A DNA stretch of 64,000 nucleotides from an uncultured Clostridia bacterium (GTDB lineage: Bacteria; Bacillota; Clostridia; Lachnospirales; CAG-274), in the NCBI GenBank assembly GCA_944381435.1, contig CALWLD010000001.1, positions 186,001 to 250,000 on the forward strand, given 5' to 3'. The position numbers were made by a program, and so were the translations under genes. The notes beneath the pieces were generated by a model. The model did no database searches. It saw nothing but the letters and a program-made list of their open reading frames with translations, and was not told the DNA's origin. Shown in pieces: positions 46,844 through 55,860 of this stretch (positions are counted from its first letter, which is position 1; each line of letters begins with the position of its first letter).

Positions 46844-49111
46844 ATGGAAAGGCCTTTATTATTTGTTCTCTTATTTTTAATAATAGGTATTATAGCAAAT
46901 ATATTTACAACATTTATATTTGCTATAATAATATTTTTTGCCTTGCTTTTAATTTCTTTATATTTATCTAAAATTTATAAAATAAAGTTTCCAAGGTTTT
47001 TAACAATATTTTATATTATAGGGTATTATTTAGTTAGCTTAAATAATACCCCGTATAATATAAAGGAAAAAGAAGAAATACAGGCTATAGGATATGTAAA
47101 AAATATAGAAGAAACAAAAAATGATAAATATAAATTTATATTAAAAACAACATCTATTAATGATAAAGATAGCTTTGAAAATATTTTAGTTTATGCAGAC
47201 TATCTATATAACATAGAAGAAGGAGCTAAAATATCCGTTAAAGGTGTTATATATTACCCTAACAAAAAGACAAACTATGCAGGATATAACGAAGAGCTAG
47301 CCTTTAAAATAGATAAAGTTACATATAAGCTTTATGCAGATGAGGTTAATGTTTTAAAATATAATAAATTAAAATCTTATGTAAGCAATTTTAAACATAA
47401 ACTTCTTTCCATATATGATAGCATTTTACCACAAAATGAAAGCAACATATTAAAAGCTATGATTTTAGGTGAAAAAAGTTTTTTAGATGATGAAACAATA
47501 GATTTATATAAAACATCAGGGATATATCATATACTTGCTATATCTGGTTTACATATAGGCATTTTATCTTTGTTTTTAACTAAAATATTTAAACATTTTT
47601 TTAAACGCTTTGGATATGTGCTAACTATTTTATGCTTAATCTTTTATTGTGTTTTTACAAATGCTAGTCTATCTACAATAAGGGCTACTATAATGTCTAG
47701 CACTGTATTATTAGCATATTTAATTTATAGACGCCCAGATTTTATATCATCTATTAGCCTATCTGCTATAATTTTACTTTTTGTAAACCCTTATTATTTA
47801 TTTGATATAGGCTTTTTATATTCTTATGTATCTGTATTTTCTATTGCATTTTTAGGTGGCAGATTTTCTACTTTATATGAATTAGATGGTATAAAAAAGG
47901 CTTTTGTTGTATCGTTTTTTGTATGTTTAGCTATAAAGCCTATAACTGCTTATTATTTTTATAATATTAGCCTTTTAGATGTATTTATGAATATAGCTAT
48001 TTTACCTTTTATGTCTATTGTTGTTGTTATAGGCTTTTTGGTAATAGTTATAGGTATGTTTAGCATACCTATAGCCAAGTTTTTAGTAGGAAGTGTTTAT
48101 TACATACTTAGATTTTTTACATATATTTGTAAAGTTGTAGATAATATGCAATTTAATAATATAATTATAGGAAAGCCTTCTTTTATAGTTATAATAGGGT
48201 TATATGCTATGCTTATATGTATATCTTATGCAATATATAAAAAGCATTATTTAAGAAAAAGAAGAAAATTTATAAATATAGGCATATGTATATTCATTAC
48301 ATCTTTAGCTTTAGCTATTTTTACCCCTAAACCTTTTAACGTAACTATGTTAGATGTAGGGCAAGGGGATAGCTTGGTTGGGATAAATGAAGATGGTGTA
48401 TTTTTGATAGATGGGGGAGGAAATAATAGCTTTTCTACAGGAGAAAATGTAATTTTGCCTTATTTAAAAAGTAAAGGGATAGAAACCATAGATTTTGTAT
48501 TTGTAACCCATAACGATAGCGACCATATAAAAGGTATTATTGAAATTTTTGATAAAATACATATAAAAAATTTATTTTTACCTATAAATAATGAAAAAGA
48601 CGAAAATTATGAACATATAATAGCTTTAGCAGAAGATAAAAATGTACCTGTATATTTTTTGAAAAATGGGGATAACCTTAAACTAGGGGAAGATATAACC
48701 TTTAATGTGCTACACCCTAGTGAAACATTTTATAATAAAGAAGACAATAACAATTCTTTAGTTTTAAATATGAAATATAAAAACAACTCTATGCTCTTTA
48801 CAGGAGATATAGAAAAAATGGCAGAAGATTTTTTAATAGAAAATAATGAAGATTTATCTGCAGATATATTAAAAATAGCTCATCACGGCTCAAAAACATC
48901 TACAACATTAGATTTTATAAAAAATGTTAGCCCAGATGTTGCCTTAATATCTTGTAAAGAAAATAACATTTACAACCACCCAGATGAAGAGGTAATAAAC
49001 ACTTTAAAAGAAAATAATATAAATATTTATAGAACAGACTTAAATGGGGATATATCTATAAATTTTTATAAAAATAAATACAAAATAAAATATATGAAAA
49101 ATACATATTAG
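46844..49111 (+). CDS. comEC: DNA internalisation protein ComEC/Rec2
   Basis: 755 residues. Three parts: N-terminal membrane and OB-like DUF4131 region (about 1-180), the Competence domain of many membrane segments (about 190-480, with AMILGEKSFLDDETIDLYKT then SGIYHILAISGLHIGILSLF), and a metallo-beta-lactamase domain (MLDVGQGDSLVG, THNDSDHIKG, HHGSKTS). It forms the channel for single-stranded DNA entry. All three parts are intact. 4 bases after the GerMN gene. Confidence 0.93.
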   Translation: MERPLLFVLLFLIIGIIANIFTTFIFAIIIFFALLLISLYLSKIYKIKFPRFLTIFYIIGYYLVSLNNTPYNIKEKEEIQAIGYVKNIEETKNDKYKFILKTTSINDKDSFENILVYADYLYNIEEGAKISVKGVIYYPNKKTNYAGYNEELAFKIDKVTYKLYADEVNVLKYNKLKSYVSNFKHKLLSIYDSILPQNESNILKAMILGEKSFLDDETIDLYKTSGIYHILAISGLHIGILSLFLTKIFKHFFKRFGYVLTILCLIFYCVFTNASLSTIRATIMSSTVLLAYLIYRRPDFISSISLSAIILLFVNPYYLFDIGFLYSYVSVFSIAFLGGRFSTLYELDGIKKAFVVSFFVCLAIKPITAYYFYNISLLDVFMNIAILPFMSIVVVIGFLVIVIGMFSIPIAKFLVGSVYYILRFFTYICKVVDNMQFNNIIIGKPSFIVIIGLYAMLICISYAIYKKHYLRKRRKFINIGICIFITSLALAIFTPKPFNVTMLDVGQGDSLVGINEDGVFLIDGGGNNSFSTGENVILPYLKSKGIETIDFVFVTHNDSDHIKGIIEIFDKIHIKNLFLPINNEKDENYEHIIALAEDKNVPVYFLKNGDNLKLGEDITFNVLHPSETFYNKEDNNNSLVLNMKYKNNSMLFTGDIEKMAEDFLIENNEDLSADILKIAHHGSKTSTTLDFIKNVSPDVALISCKENNIYNHPDEEVINTLKENNINIYRTDLNGDISINFYKNKYKIKYMKNTY

Positions 49112-49122
49112 GAGCGATAAAA

Positions 49123-50112
49123 TTGAAAATTTTAGAAAGCCATATAAAAAATAAAAGTTTTTCTAACATATATCTTATATATGGTGAAGAGATTTATCTT
49201 AAAAATATATATGAAAAAAGACTTATAGATAGCATCGTAGATGAAAGCTTAAAAATGATGAATTTTGATATATTTGAAGGGAAAAACATTAACATACAAG
49301 GGGTTATAGATGCTTGCAATACACTACCTTTTATGAATGAGCATAGGCTTGTTATTCTTAAAAATACAAGCTTAATATACGATGCTAAAAAAGACGATAT
49401 AGCTACATTAGAAAAATATATAAATGATTTACCAAAGACAACTATTTTAATCTTTATAGAAGAAAAAATAGATAAAAAGTTAAAAATCTTTAAAACTATA
49501 TCAAAAATAGGATCTGTTCATCAAATGGACATACAATCTGAAGAAAGCCTTGTTAAATGGATAATAAATGTATGCAACAAAAATAACAAGGCTATTTCTT
49601 CTAAAGAAGCTATATATATGATAAGAAACATAGGGTCTAATATGGAAATATTGTTAAATGAAATAAACAAGCTAATATCTTTTACTAATGAAAAAACAAT
49701 AACCATAAAAGATATAGATTCTATATGCACAAAGTCTGTGGAAAGTAAAATATTTGACCTTATAAACTCTATAGCAAATAAAAATGTAGAAAGAGCTTTA
49801 GCTATGTATAAAAATTTAATATTTAACAAAACTTCTCCTTTTATGGTATTAAACCTTATTTACAGACAGTTTAAAATTATTTTGCAAACAAAACATTTAC
49901 AAGAAAAAGGACATAGCATAAGTGCTATTGCATCTAGCCTTAGCTTAAGAGATTTTATGATAAAAGAGGCTATCTCACAAGGTAAAAACTTTTCAAAAGA
50001 AACAGTTTTAAATGCATTAAAAGAATGCCAAGAAATAGATAACAATATAAAAACAGGCAAAATACAAGATGAGCTTGCAATAGAGCTTTTAATAATAAAA
50101 TATGCTACATAA
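49123..50112 (+). CDS. holA: DNA polymerase III subunit delta (HolA)
   Basis: 329 residues, start TTG with AGGAGCG upstream. IYLIYGEEIYLKNIYEKRLI near the start, ACNTLPFMNEHRLVILKN and the C-terminal collar FMVLNLIYRQFKIILQTKHL match delta. It opens the beta clamp within the clamp loader. Placement directly after comEC is the common Firmicutes order (followed elsewhere by rpsT, which is absent here). Confidence 0.92.
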   Translation: MKILESHIKNKSFSNIYLIYGEEIYLKNIYEKRLIDSIVDESLKMMNFDIFEGKNINIQGVIDACNTLPFMNEHRLVILKNTSLIYDAKKDDIATLEKYINDLPKTTILIFIEEKIDKKLKIFKTISKIGSVHQMDIQSEESLVKWIINVCNKNNKAISSKEAIYMIRNIGSNMEILLNEINKLISFTNEKTITIKDIDSICTKSVESKIFDLINSIANKNVERALAMYKNLIFNKTSPFMVLNLIYRQFKIILQTKHLQEKGHSISAIASSLSLRDFMIKEAISQGKNFSKETVLNALKECQEIDNNIKTGKIQDELAIELLIIKYAT

Positions 50113-50115
50113 CAC

Positions 50116-50144
50116 TTGAAAAATTAATATATTTAGTTTAAAAT
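50116..50144 (+). promoter_or_regulatory. Sigma-A promoter of the corA leader
   Basis: TTGAAA (50116-50121), 17-base spacer, TAAAAT (50139-50144), giving a leader of about 150 bases before corA. Confidence 0.6.
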
Positions 50145-50180
50145 AATAATATGAAAAAAATTAAGAAAGTTGGTGATTTT

Positions 50181-50270
50181 ATGGATAGTTTACCCCCTAG
50201 TTATAGTTTTAGTAAATTTAATAAAAATATTTTAGTCCATAAAATTAGGAGGCTTCTTAACATTTCCTAG
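50181..50270 (+). CDS. Candidate leader ORF of corA (29 codons)
   Basis: ATG with GGTGATTTT upstream, the same ribosome-site style as motB. It encodes MDSLPPSYSFSKFNKNILVH then KIRRLLNIS and TAG. A Pro-Pro pair lies at codons 5-6. Its stop falls inside the leader hairpin just before the corA ribosome site. Small enough to arise by chance; the position is what makes it credible. Confidence 0.35.
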   Translation: MDSLPPSYSFSKFNKNILVHKIRRLLNIS

Positions 50271-50284
50271 CTTAAATATGGACT
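50234..50284 (+). promoter_or_regulatory. Structured leader hairpin before the corA ribosome site
   Basis: AGTCCATA (50234-50241) pairs exactly with TATGGACT (50277-50284), with an inner TAGGA (50246-50250) pairing TCCTA (50265-50269). The corA AAGGAGG starts 4 bases after the stem. Ribosomes translating the leader ORF would cover the 5' arm. Confidence 0.5.
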
Positions 50285-50301
50285 TTTAAGGAGGAAATAA
50301 A

Positions 50302-51240
50302 ATGATAAAAATGTATATGTCTTTAAACAATGAAATTATAGAAACAGATAAAATAGAAGAGGGTGTTTGGGTTAATATGGTAAACCCTACATTAAAAGAG
50401 GTAAACCATATAGCTAAAGAGCTTAACATAGACCCAGATTTTATACATTCTGCTCTTGACGAAGAAGAACGTTCTAGGATAGAAATAGACGAAGATACAA
50501 ACAACGTTTTAATATTGGTAGATACACCTTGTATTTCAAAAGATAGAGAATCTAACATATATGAAACATTGCCTATAGGCATTATATCAACAGCTAAAGC
50601 TATTGTTACAGTATCTCTTAGCGAAACTTTAGTTTTAGACCCATTTGTTAAAAACCGTGTTAAAACATTTTTTACTTATAAAAAATCCAGATTTGTTTTA
50701 CAAATATTATATAAAAATGCATCTTTGTATTTATATTTCCTAAAAAGGATAGATAAGCAAAGCAATCTAATAGAAAATGAGCTTCATAAATCTATGAAAA
50801 ATAAAGAACTTATACAGCTTTTAACATTAGAAAAAAGCTTGGTTTATTTTTCTACTTCCTTAAAAGCTAACGAGCTTGTTATGGAAAAGCTTTTAAGATA
50901 TGATTTTATTAAAAAATATGAAGAAGATAAAGAACTTTTAGAAGATACTATCATAGAAAACAAGCAGGCAATAGAAATGGCAAAAATATATAGCGATATT
51001 CTAGCAGGTACAATGGACGCTTTTGCATCTATTATATCTAACAATTTAAACATAGTTATGAAAGTTTTAACATCTATAACTATAATTATGGCTATACCTA
51101 CTATTGTATCTAGTTTTTTTGGTATGAACGTACCTGTGCCTTTTTCAGATAATCCTCTTGCTTTTTTATGGATTATAATTGGCTCTATTGGCATATGTAT
51201 GTTAGTTGCTAAATATATGTCTAAAAAAGATATGTTTTAA
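50302..51240 (+). CDS. corA: CorA-family magnesium/divalent cation transporter
   Basis: 312 residues. Cytoplasmic N-terminal funnel, long helix (about 150-245), then two C-terminal membrane segments with the signature GMN at 274-276 (FFGMNVPVPFS). A pentameric channel for Mg2+ (also Co2+ or Ni2+). RBS AAGGAGG. The leader suggests expression control in cis. Confidence 0.94.
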   Translation: MIKMYMSLNNEIIETDKIEEGVWVNMVNPTLKEVNHIAKELNIDPDFIHSALDEEERSRIEIDEDTNNVLILVDTPCISKDRESNIYETLPIGIISTAKAIVTVSLSETLVLDPFVKNRVKTFFTYKKSRFVLQILYKNASLYLYFLKRIDKQSNLIENELHKSMKNKELIQLLTLEKSLVYFSTSLKANELVMEKLLRYDFIKKYEEDKELLEDTIIENKQAIEMAKIYSDILAGTMDAFASIISNNLNIVMKVLTSITIIMAIPTIVSSFFGMNVPVPFSDNPLAFLWIIIGSIGICMLVAKYMSKKDMF

Positions 51241-51272
51241 AAAAGCTACCTATTTAATAGGTAGCTTTTTTA
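51239..51272. terminator. Bidirectional terminator after corA
   Basis: AAAAAGCTACCTAT / ATAGGTAGCTTTTTT, starting at the corA stop codon and shared with the convergent coat gene. Confidence 0.88.
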
Positions 51273-51278
51273 ATATAG

Positions 51279-51569
51279 TTATTTTAAAACAGGCATTGGC
51301 CCTGCACCTGTTTTAGATGTTAAAGCCTGAGTTAGCTTTGTTTTTAAATTTTGTATTTCATAGTCTGTATCTTTAGGCGAAGGGATATAATATCCTTTTT
51401 TTTCTGCAAATTTATATAAGTTATATTGAGCCTCTTCTGCCTCGTTTCTCATTTGTTGAAAAAGTTGCCTTAAGTTTAAATCGCTACATTCTGTTATCAT
51501 TTTAGCATAGCTAACAATGCTAGCTTTTAAACCTGTTAATATATCTAAAACCATATCTCTCTCGTTCAT
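51279..51569 (-). CDS. CotF-like spore coat protein
   Basis: 96 residues, helical. MVLDILTGLKASIVSYAKMI, ITECSDLNLRQLFQQMRNEA and YKFAEKKGYYIPSP are the CotF-family pattern (ferritin-like helical bundle). A coat or coat-associated protein made during sporulation. Second gene of a minus-strand pair, 9 bases after its partner. Confidence 0.85.
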   Translation of the reverse strand: MNERDMVLDILTGLKASIVSYAKMITECSDLNLRQLFQQMRNEAEEAQYNLYKFAEKKGYYIPSPKDTDYEIQNLKTKLTQALTSKTGAGPMPVLK

Positions 51570-51578
51570 ATTAGCCTC

Positions 51579-51761
51579 CTATAATAACTGTATTAATTTT
51601 TGTGCAGATTGTTCAGCGCTTATGCTAGAATTTTTAAACATCTCTTTTAGCTCACTTTCACAAGCTTTTGTTGCATAGCAAGATAGCTTAGAAGACATTG
51701 TAATATGGTTAGATACACATTCTCTAATTGCGTTAATTTCCATTTGATTTAAGTTTGACAT
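51579..51761 (-). CDS. Small CotF-type partner protein
   Basis: 60 residues, helical: MSNLNQMEINAIRECVSNHI then KLSCYATKACESELKEMFKN. It resembles the first half of CotF-type proteins and precedes a CotF gene, an arrangement seen in other Clostridia. Three Cys residues. Probable coat component. Confidence 0.75.
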   Translation of the reverse strand: MSNLNQMEINAIRECVSNHITMSSKLSCYATKACESELKEMFKNSSISAEQSAQKLIQLL

Positions 51762-51824
51762 ATTTTCACCTTCTAAATTAAAATATTTTATGAATATATT
51801 TTAACCTTAAAATGAAAATATATA

Positions 51825-52718
51825 CTAATTTTTAGATTTGTTGTTTACAAAAAACATAAAAACAGCAACAGAGCAAATAATAACATAGCCTATAAAGCTA
51901 TAAACATCAGGTGTTTGATTAAATACAATATACCCTAATATACCTGAAAATATTATTTGAGAATAATCAAAAATAGATATTTCTTTCGCAGGAGCGTTGG
52001 CATAAGCAGCAGTTACAGCAAACTGGCCAAGGCTTGCAAAAAGCCCTGCTAACAATAAATATATAAGTTGCTTAAAAGACATAGGCTTAAAATCAAAAAT
52101 AACAAAAGGTAAAATTGATAAACAAGAAAACATTGAGAAAAAGAACACAATAAAAGCACCTTTTTCACCACGAAGGCTTAAAAACCTTACCATTGTATAG
52201 GCTAAACCAGCACACATTGCACCTAAAACACCTATTAAAGCAGGCAAGCTATTAAGGCTTGTGCTAGGCACTGTATTATTTAATAAGCCTATTATTAAGT
52301 TTGGATTTATAATAAATAAGCTACCTAAAAATGCTATTATTATGCATATAATCTGCCATATTTTAATCTTTTCTTTAAGGATAAAAAAAGAAAAGATGAT
52401 TACAAAAAATGGAGCAAGCTTATTAAGCATAGTGGCATCTGAAAGTATTAAATTTTCTATTGCATAATAATTAAAAATTATACCTAAAGTACCAAAGCTG
52501 GCTCTAAGTACTAAGCCTAAAATGTTTTCTTTTTTACATTTAAAGCCTATTTTAGATTTTTTTATAATATAAAATGCAAAAGCTAAAGAAACTAAATTTC
52601 TAAAAAAGCTTTTTTGCATAGAAGGGATATCTCCTGATAGCTTAACAAAAAGGCTCATTAACGCAAAGCCAAAAGATGATAATATAATAAAAAATATACC
52701 TTTGTTTTTATTTGTCAT
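51825..52718 (-). CDS. EamA/DMT-family transporter
   Basis: 297 residues with ten membrane segments in two EamA halves (first GIFFIILSSFGFALMSLFVK, second ALIGVLGAMCAGLAYTMVRF). Several family members export amino acids, purines or metabolites; no substrate can be inferred. RBS AAAGGAG on the minus strand. Divergent from pyrE. Confidence 0.88.
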   Translation of the reverse strand: MTNKNKGIFFIILSSFGFALMSLFVKLSGDIPSMQKSFFRNLVSLAFAFYIIKKSKIGFKCKKENILGLVLRASFGTLGIIFNYYAIENLILSDATMLNKLAPFFVIIFSFFILKEKIKIWQIICIIIAFLGSLFIINPNLIIGLLNNTVPSTSLNSLPALIGVLGAMCAGLAYTMVRFLSLRGEKGAFIVFFFSMFSCLSILPFVIFDFKPMSFKQLIYLLLAGLFASLGQFAVTAAYANAPAKEISIFDYSQIIFSGILGYIVFNQTPDVYSFIGYVIICSVAVFMFFVNNKSKN

Positions 52719-52780
52719 AATAAACTCCTTTCTAACACTTTAATATTTTATACCAAAAATAAAAAAATGTAAATTAAACA

Positions 52781-52808
52781 TTGTAAATTTTTTAAAATGT
52801 ATTATAAT
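52781..52808 (+). promoter_or_regulatory. Promoter of pyrE
   Basis: TTGTAA (52781-52786), 16-base spacer, TATAAT (52803-52808), 39 bases before ATG. No PyrR-type attenuator is seen. Confidence 0.55.
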
Positions 52809-52847
52809 TATTAATATAATTTATATTTTAAAAACTGGAGGTAACAA

Positions 52848-53501
52848 ATGAGTTATAAAAAAGAATTTATTAAGTTTATGTGTGATTCTGGCGTTTTAAC
52901 TTTTGGTGATTTTGTAACAAAAAGTGGAAGAAACACGCCATATTTTATTAATACAGGTAATTACAACACAGGGGAGCAAATAAATAAATTAGGTTATTTT
53001 TATGCAAAATGTATGGAAGAAAACAACATAGATAGCAATGTTTTATTTGGACCTGCCTATAAAGGCATACCTCTTTGCGTTACTGTTGCATCTGCTTTAT
53101 ACAAAGATTATAACAAAAACGTAAACTACTGCTTTAACAGAAAAGAAGCTAAAGACCACGGAGAAGGTGGCGTTATGGTAGGTTACAAGCTTAAAGATAA
53201 CGACAAAGTAACTATCATAGAAGATGTTATAACAGCTGGTACTGCCATTAGAGAAAGCTTACCTATTTTAAAAAATGCTGCTAATGTAAATGTAGATAGC
53301 GTTATTATATCTGTTGATAGAATGGAAAAAGGAAATAACGAAAAATCGGCTATACAAGAAGTATATGAAGAATTTGGCATAAAAGTTTATCCTATCGTTA
53401 CTATAATAGATATTATAGAGGCTATAGAAGAAGGGGTAATAGAAGGAAAAGAATATTTAGATAAAATGAAAGCATATAGAGAAAAATATGGTATAAAATA
53501 A
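52848..53501 (+). CDS. pyrE: Orotate phosphoribosyltransferase
   Basis: 217 residues. PRPP-binding motif VTIIEDVITAGTAIRES, the flexible loop NRKEAKDHGEGG, and LTFGDFVTKSGRNTPYFINT at the N-terminus. Makes OMP from orotate and PRPP in pyrimidine synthesis. RBS TGGAGGT. It stands alone, away from other pyr genes. Confidence 0.95.
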   Translation: MSYKKEFIKFMCDSGVLTFGDFVTKSGRNTPYFINTGNYNTGEQINKLGYFYAKCMEENNIDSNVLFGPAYKGIPLCVTVASALYKDYNKNVNYCFNRKEAKDHGEGGVMVGYKLKDNDKVTIIEDVITAGTAIRESLPILKNAANVNVDSVIISVDRMEKGNNEKSAIQEVYEEFGIKVYPIVTIIDIIEAIEEGVIEGKEYLDKMKAYREKYGIK

Positions 53502-53559
53502 CTGTAACTAAAATGTAATAAATATGTTATTAATTGGAAATGTTACTTTTTATAAAATA

Positions 53560-53568
53560 TGCTATAAT
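53560..53568 (+). promoter_or_regulatory. Extended -10 promoter of the stalk-domain gene
   Basis: TG-C-TATAAT at 53560-53568 with no convincing -35; 37 bases before ATG. Confidence 0.4.
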
Positions 53569-53605
53569 TTATATATAAAATCTTAAGAGGAAAGGATATG
53601 ACATT

Positions 53606-55546
53606 ATGGTTAATAGATTAAAAAAGATAATTATATCATTAACACTAATTTTAACTATGATTGTGCCAAGCTTTAGTGCTTTTGGCGCAGACCCTGTATA
53701 TGTTAAATTAAACGGTGTTTCTATTGCATATGAAGATGCACAACCACAGATTATGAACCAACGTGCAATGGTTCCTTTTAGAAAAACAGCAGAAACTTTA
53801 GGGGCTACCATTGAATGGAACAAAGAAACAGAAACAGCTACTATGATAAAAGGCGATAGAGTTGTAGTACATACTATGCGTACGCAAATAATAACAGTAA
53901 ATGGTAAAGCTTATACCTTTGATACACCATCTGCTGTTATACAAGACAGAACAATGATGCCTGTTAGAATGCTTAGCGAAGCATTAGGAAATCCTGTAAC
54001 TTGGGATAACTCTACAAGAACAGTTAATATAGTTGCAGATGAGCCTACTGTTGTTAGCATTGTGCCAGATAAAACAACAGTTAATAGCGGTGAAAAAATA
54101 AACATTGCTGTAACTACTACATCTACTACAGATAGAATAAAAATTTTAGATATAAATGAAAACAACAGTGTTATTGCAGAGGCTAATACATACAGCACTA
54201 ATGCAGATGGTACAAGGTTATTTTCTATACCTTGGACACCAAGCGTTGCTAAAAGCACATTTAAAACATTAAAAGCAGTTCCTGGTAATTTAACTACATA
54301 CAACGAAAGTGCTACTGCATATAAAGTTTGTGCTATTAGCATAAATGGAGACATTAAGCCAAAAATTACATCATTTAATGCAGATAAAAGAGATGTTGGT
54401 AGAGGCGACAAAGTTAAATTAACTATAGAAGCTAACGCTAATACAGATAGAATAAGAATAGATTCTTCTACAAAAGAAAAATTAGTTGAATTAACTAACT
54501 ATAAATTAATAGACAATGATGCTAACCGTAGAGTTTTTGAAACAGAAGTTACTATGGAAGATAGAGGCGATATAGAATTTAAAGCATATCCAGGTAATGT
54601 ATCTAGCGGTTATGAATCTACTTATGAAAGTTTAAAAATAACTGTTGGTGGTACTGGTAGCGCTAGCTCAAATGATAAACTTAAAATAAATGATACTTTT
54701 ATTTTAAATGATGAAATATATGTAGATGAAACAGTTAACCTTATTGTAAAAACATCTACAGATATTGATAAAATAGAAGTTTTAGACGAAAACGATAAAA
54801 TCATAGATGAAACAAGATTTGCATCTATTAAAAATGGCAGTGAATACATTTGGGAAATGGATGTAGATGTTAAAAATAGCGGTAGAAACAGAGTTTATAT
54901 TGTAGCTTACGATAAGGACAAAAACACAACAAAAGAAAGCTTAAGCTTTAGTGCTTCTACATATAGTAATAGTGATTTAGCTATAATAAATATGGAGCAA
55001 AGAGATATAGGAGCTGTATCTGGTGATAGTGTTAAATTCATCATTAGAACAACAGGACAAGCAGAATATATCAAAGTTTTTGAAGGTAGCTCTGAGCTTA
55101 CAAAAGTTACAAGCTATTCTAACGATGGTTCTGTTAGAGAATGGGAGATAAAGGTTAATGTTACAACATCTAACAAAGATAGCCTAAAAGTTGTGGCTTA
55201 TGATAAAAATGAAAGACAAGTGTCTTCAAAATTAAATGTTTACCTAGATTCTCAAGCATCTGGTAAAATTTATGACTATGATTTAAGAACACCAGAAGTT
55301 TATAAAAACGAATATATAAGAATAGATGTATTTACTAACAAAGCTATTAAAAAAGTTTGGATAGAAGATGATAACGCTAGATTGATATTAAAAACATCTT
55401 ATGATAGCGTAAGCGGTGATGAATATACTTGGGAAATGAAATTCCCTGCTGAAGAAGTTGGAAGTAGCATAAGATATACTATATATGCAGAAGATGAAAA
55501 TGGCAAAAAATTTGATGAAACATTTAGAGTTCGCGTAAATAACTAA
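53606..55546 (+). CDS. Secreted stalk-domain (copper amine oxidase N-like) protein with Ig-like repeats
   Basis: 646 residues. Signal peptide (about 1-27, ending FSAFGA). Residues about 30-140 are a copper amine oxidase N-terminal/stalk domain (VKLNGVSIAYEDAQPQIMNQ, RAMVPFRKTAETLGATIEW, RTMMPVRMLSEALG), which is non-catalytic and common in clostridial surface proteins. The rest is about five beta-rich repeats of 75-110 residues with V-x-(L/F)-I...I-K-(V/I)-x-E...Y...W-E-(M/I). Probably wall- or matrix-associated; it has no S-layer or LPXTG motif. Its stop codon TAA abuts repeat copy 1. Confidence 0.8.
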   Translation: MVNRLKKIIISLTLILTMIVPSFSAFGADPVYVKLNGVSIAYEDAQPQIMNQRAMVPFRKTAETLGATIEWNKETETATMIKGDRVVVHTMRTQIITVNGKAYTFDTPSAVIQDRTMMPVRMLSEALGNPVTWDNSTRTVNIVADEPTVVSIVPDKTTVNSGEKINIAVTTTSTTDRIKILDINENNSVIAEANTYSTNADGTRLFSIPWTPSVAKSTFKTLKAVPGNLTTYNESATAYKVCAISINGDIKPKITSFNADKRDVGRGDKVKLTIEANANTDRIRIDSSTKEKLVELTNYKLIDNDANRRVFETEVTMEDRGDIEFKAYPGNVSSGYESTYESLKITVGGTGSASSNDKLKINDTFILNDEIYVDETVNLIVKTSTDIDKIEVLDENDKIIDETRFASIKNGSEYIWEMDVDVKNSGRNRVYIVAYDKDKNTTKESLSFSASTYSNSDLAIINMEQRDIGAVSGDSVKFIIRTTGQAEYIKVFEGSSELTKVTSYSNDGSVREWEIKVNVTTSNKDSLKVVAYDKNERQVSSKLNVYLDSQASGKIYDYDLRTPEVYKNEYIRIDVFTNKAIKKVWIEDDNARLILKTSYDSVSGDEYTWEMKFPAEEVGSSIRYTIYAEDENGKKFDETFRVRVNN

Positions 55547-55659
55547 GCAATTTTTTGAACATTTTATGTTAAAAACAGGTACTAAAAAATATTTTTATTA
55601 AATTTAAAACAAAATAATTTATAAATTTGGAAAAATATTAAGTCATACCTTAATTGCAA
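55547..55659 (+). repeat. Interspersed repeat, copy 1 (113 bp)
   Basis: Begins GCAATTTTTTGAACA and ends TCATACCTTAATTGCAA, so its ends GCAATT/AATTGC are inverted. Flanked by TAA on both sides, the left one being the stop codon of the stalk-domain gene. Internal hairpin TTTTTGAACA-TTTTA-TGTTAAAAA has one mismatch. Directly adjoins copy 2. Confidence 0.85.
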
Positions 55660-55662
55660 TAA

Positions 55663-55784
55663 GCAATTTTTTGAACACGTTATGTTCAAAAACAGGTATT
55701 CCTAAAATTTATAAATTTAAAATTTAAAACAAAAAACCGTTTATAAATTTTAAGTTGATAAATTAAGTCATACCTTAATTGCAA
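55663..55784 (+). repeat. Interspersed repeat, copy 2 (122 bp)
   Basis: Same orientation as copy 1, same ends, TAA on both sides. A perfect hairpin TTTTTGAACA (55668-55677), CGTTA loop, TGTTCAAAAA (55683-55692). The middle (ACAAAAAACCGTTTATAAAT) is shared with copy 3. Confidence 0.88.
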
Positions 55785-55792
55785 TAATAAAA

Positions 55793-55821
55793 GTTAATCC
55801 CACCTTTTAGGTGGGTTTAAC
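55793..55821 (+). terminator. Hairpin before pncB, probable terminator of the stalk-domain gene
   Basis: GTTAA-T-CCCACCT / AGGTGGG-T-TTAAC, TT loop, an internal T-T mismatch; the T-run after it is poor, so termination may be partial. Confidence 0.55.
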
Positions 55822-55860
55822 TATATTAAGTAGTTTTTTACTTTAATTATGGAGGATATT

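Noticed and set aside
55547-55784. Tandem repeats as a CRISPR array
   Set aside because: Units are over 110 bp, directly adjacent with no spacers, and no cas genes are present.
55849-55860. Earlier ATG for pncB
   Set aside because: It overlaps the GGAGG used by the ATG at 55861.
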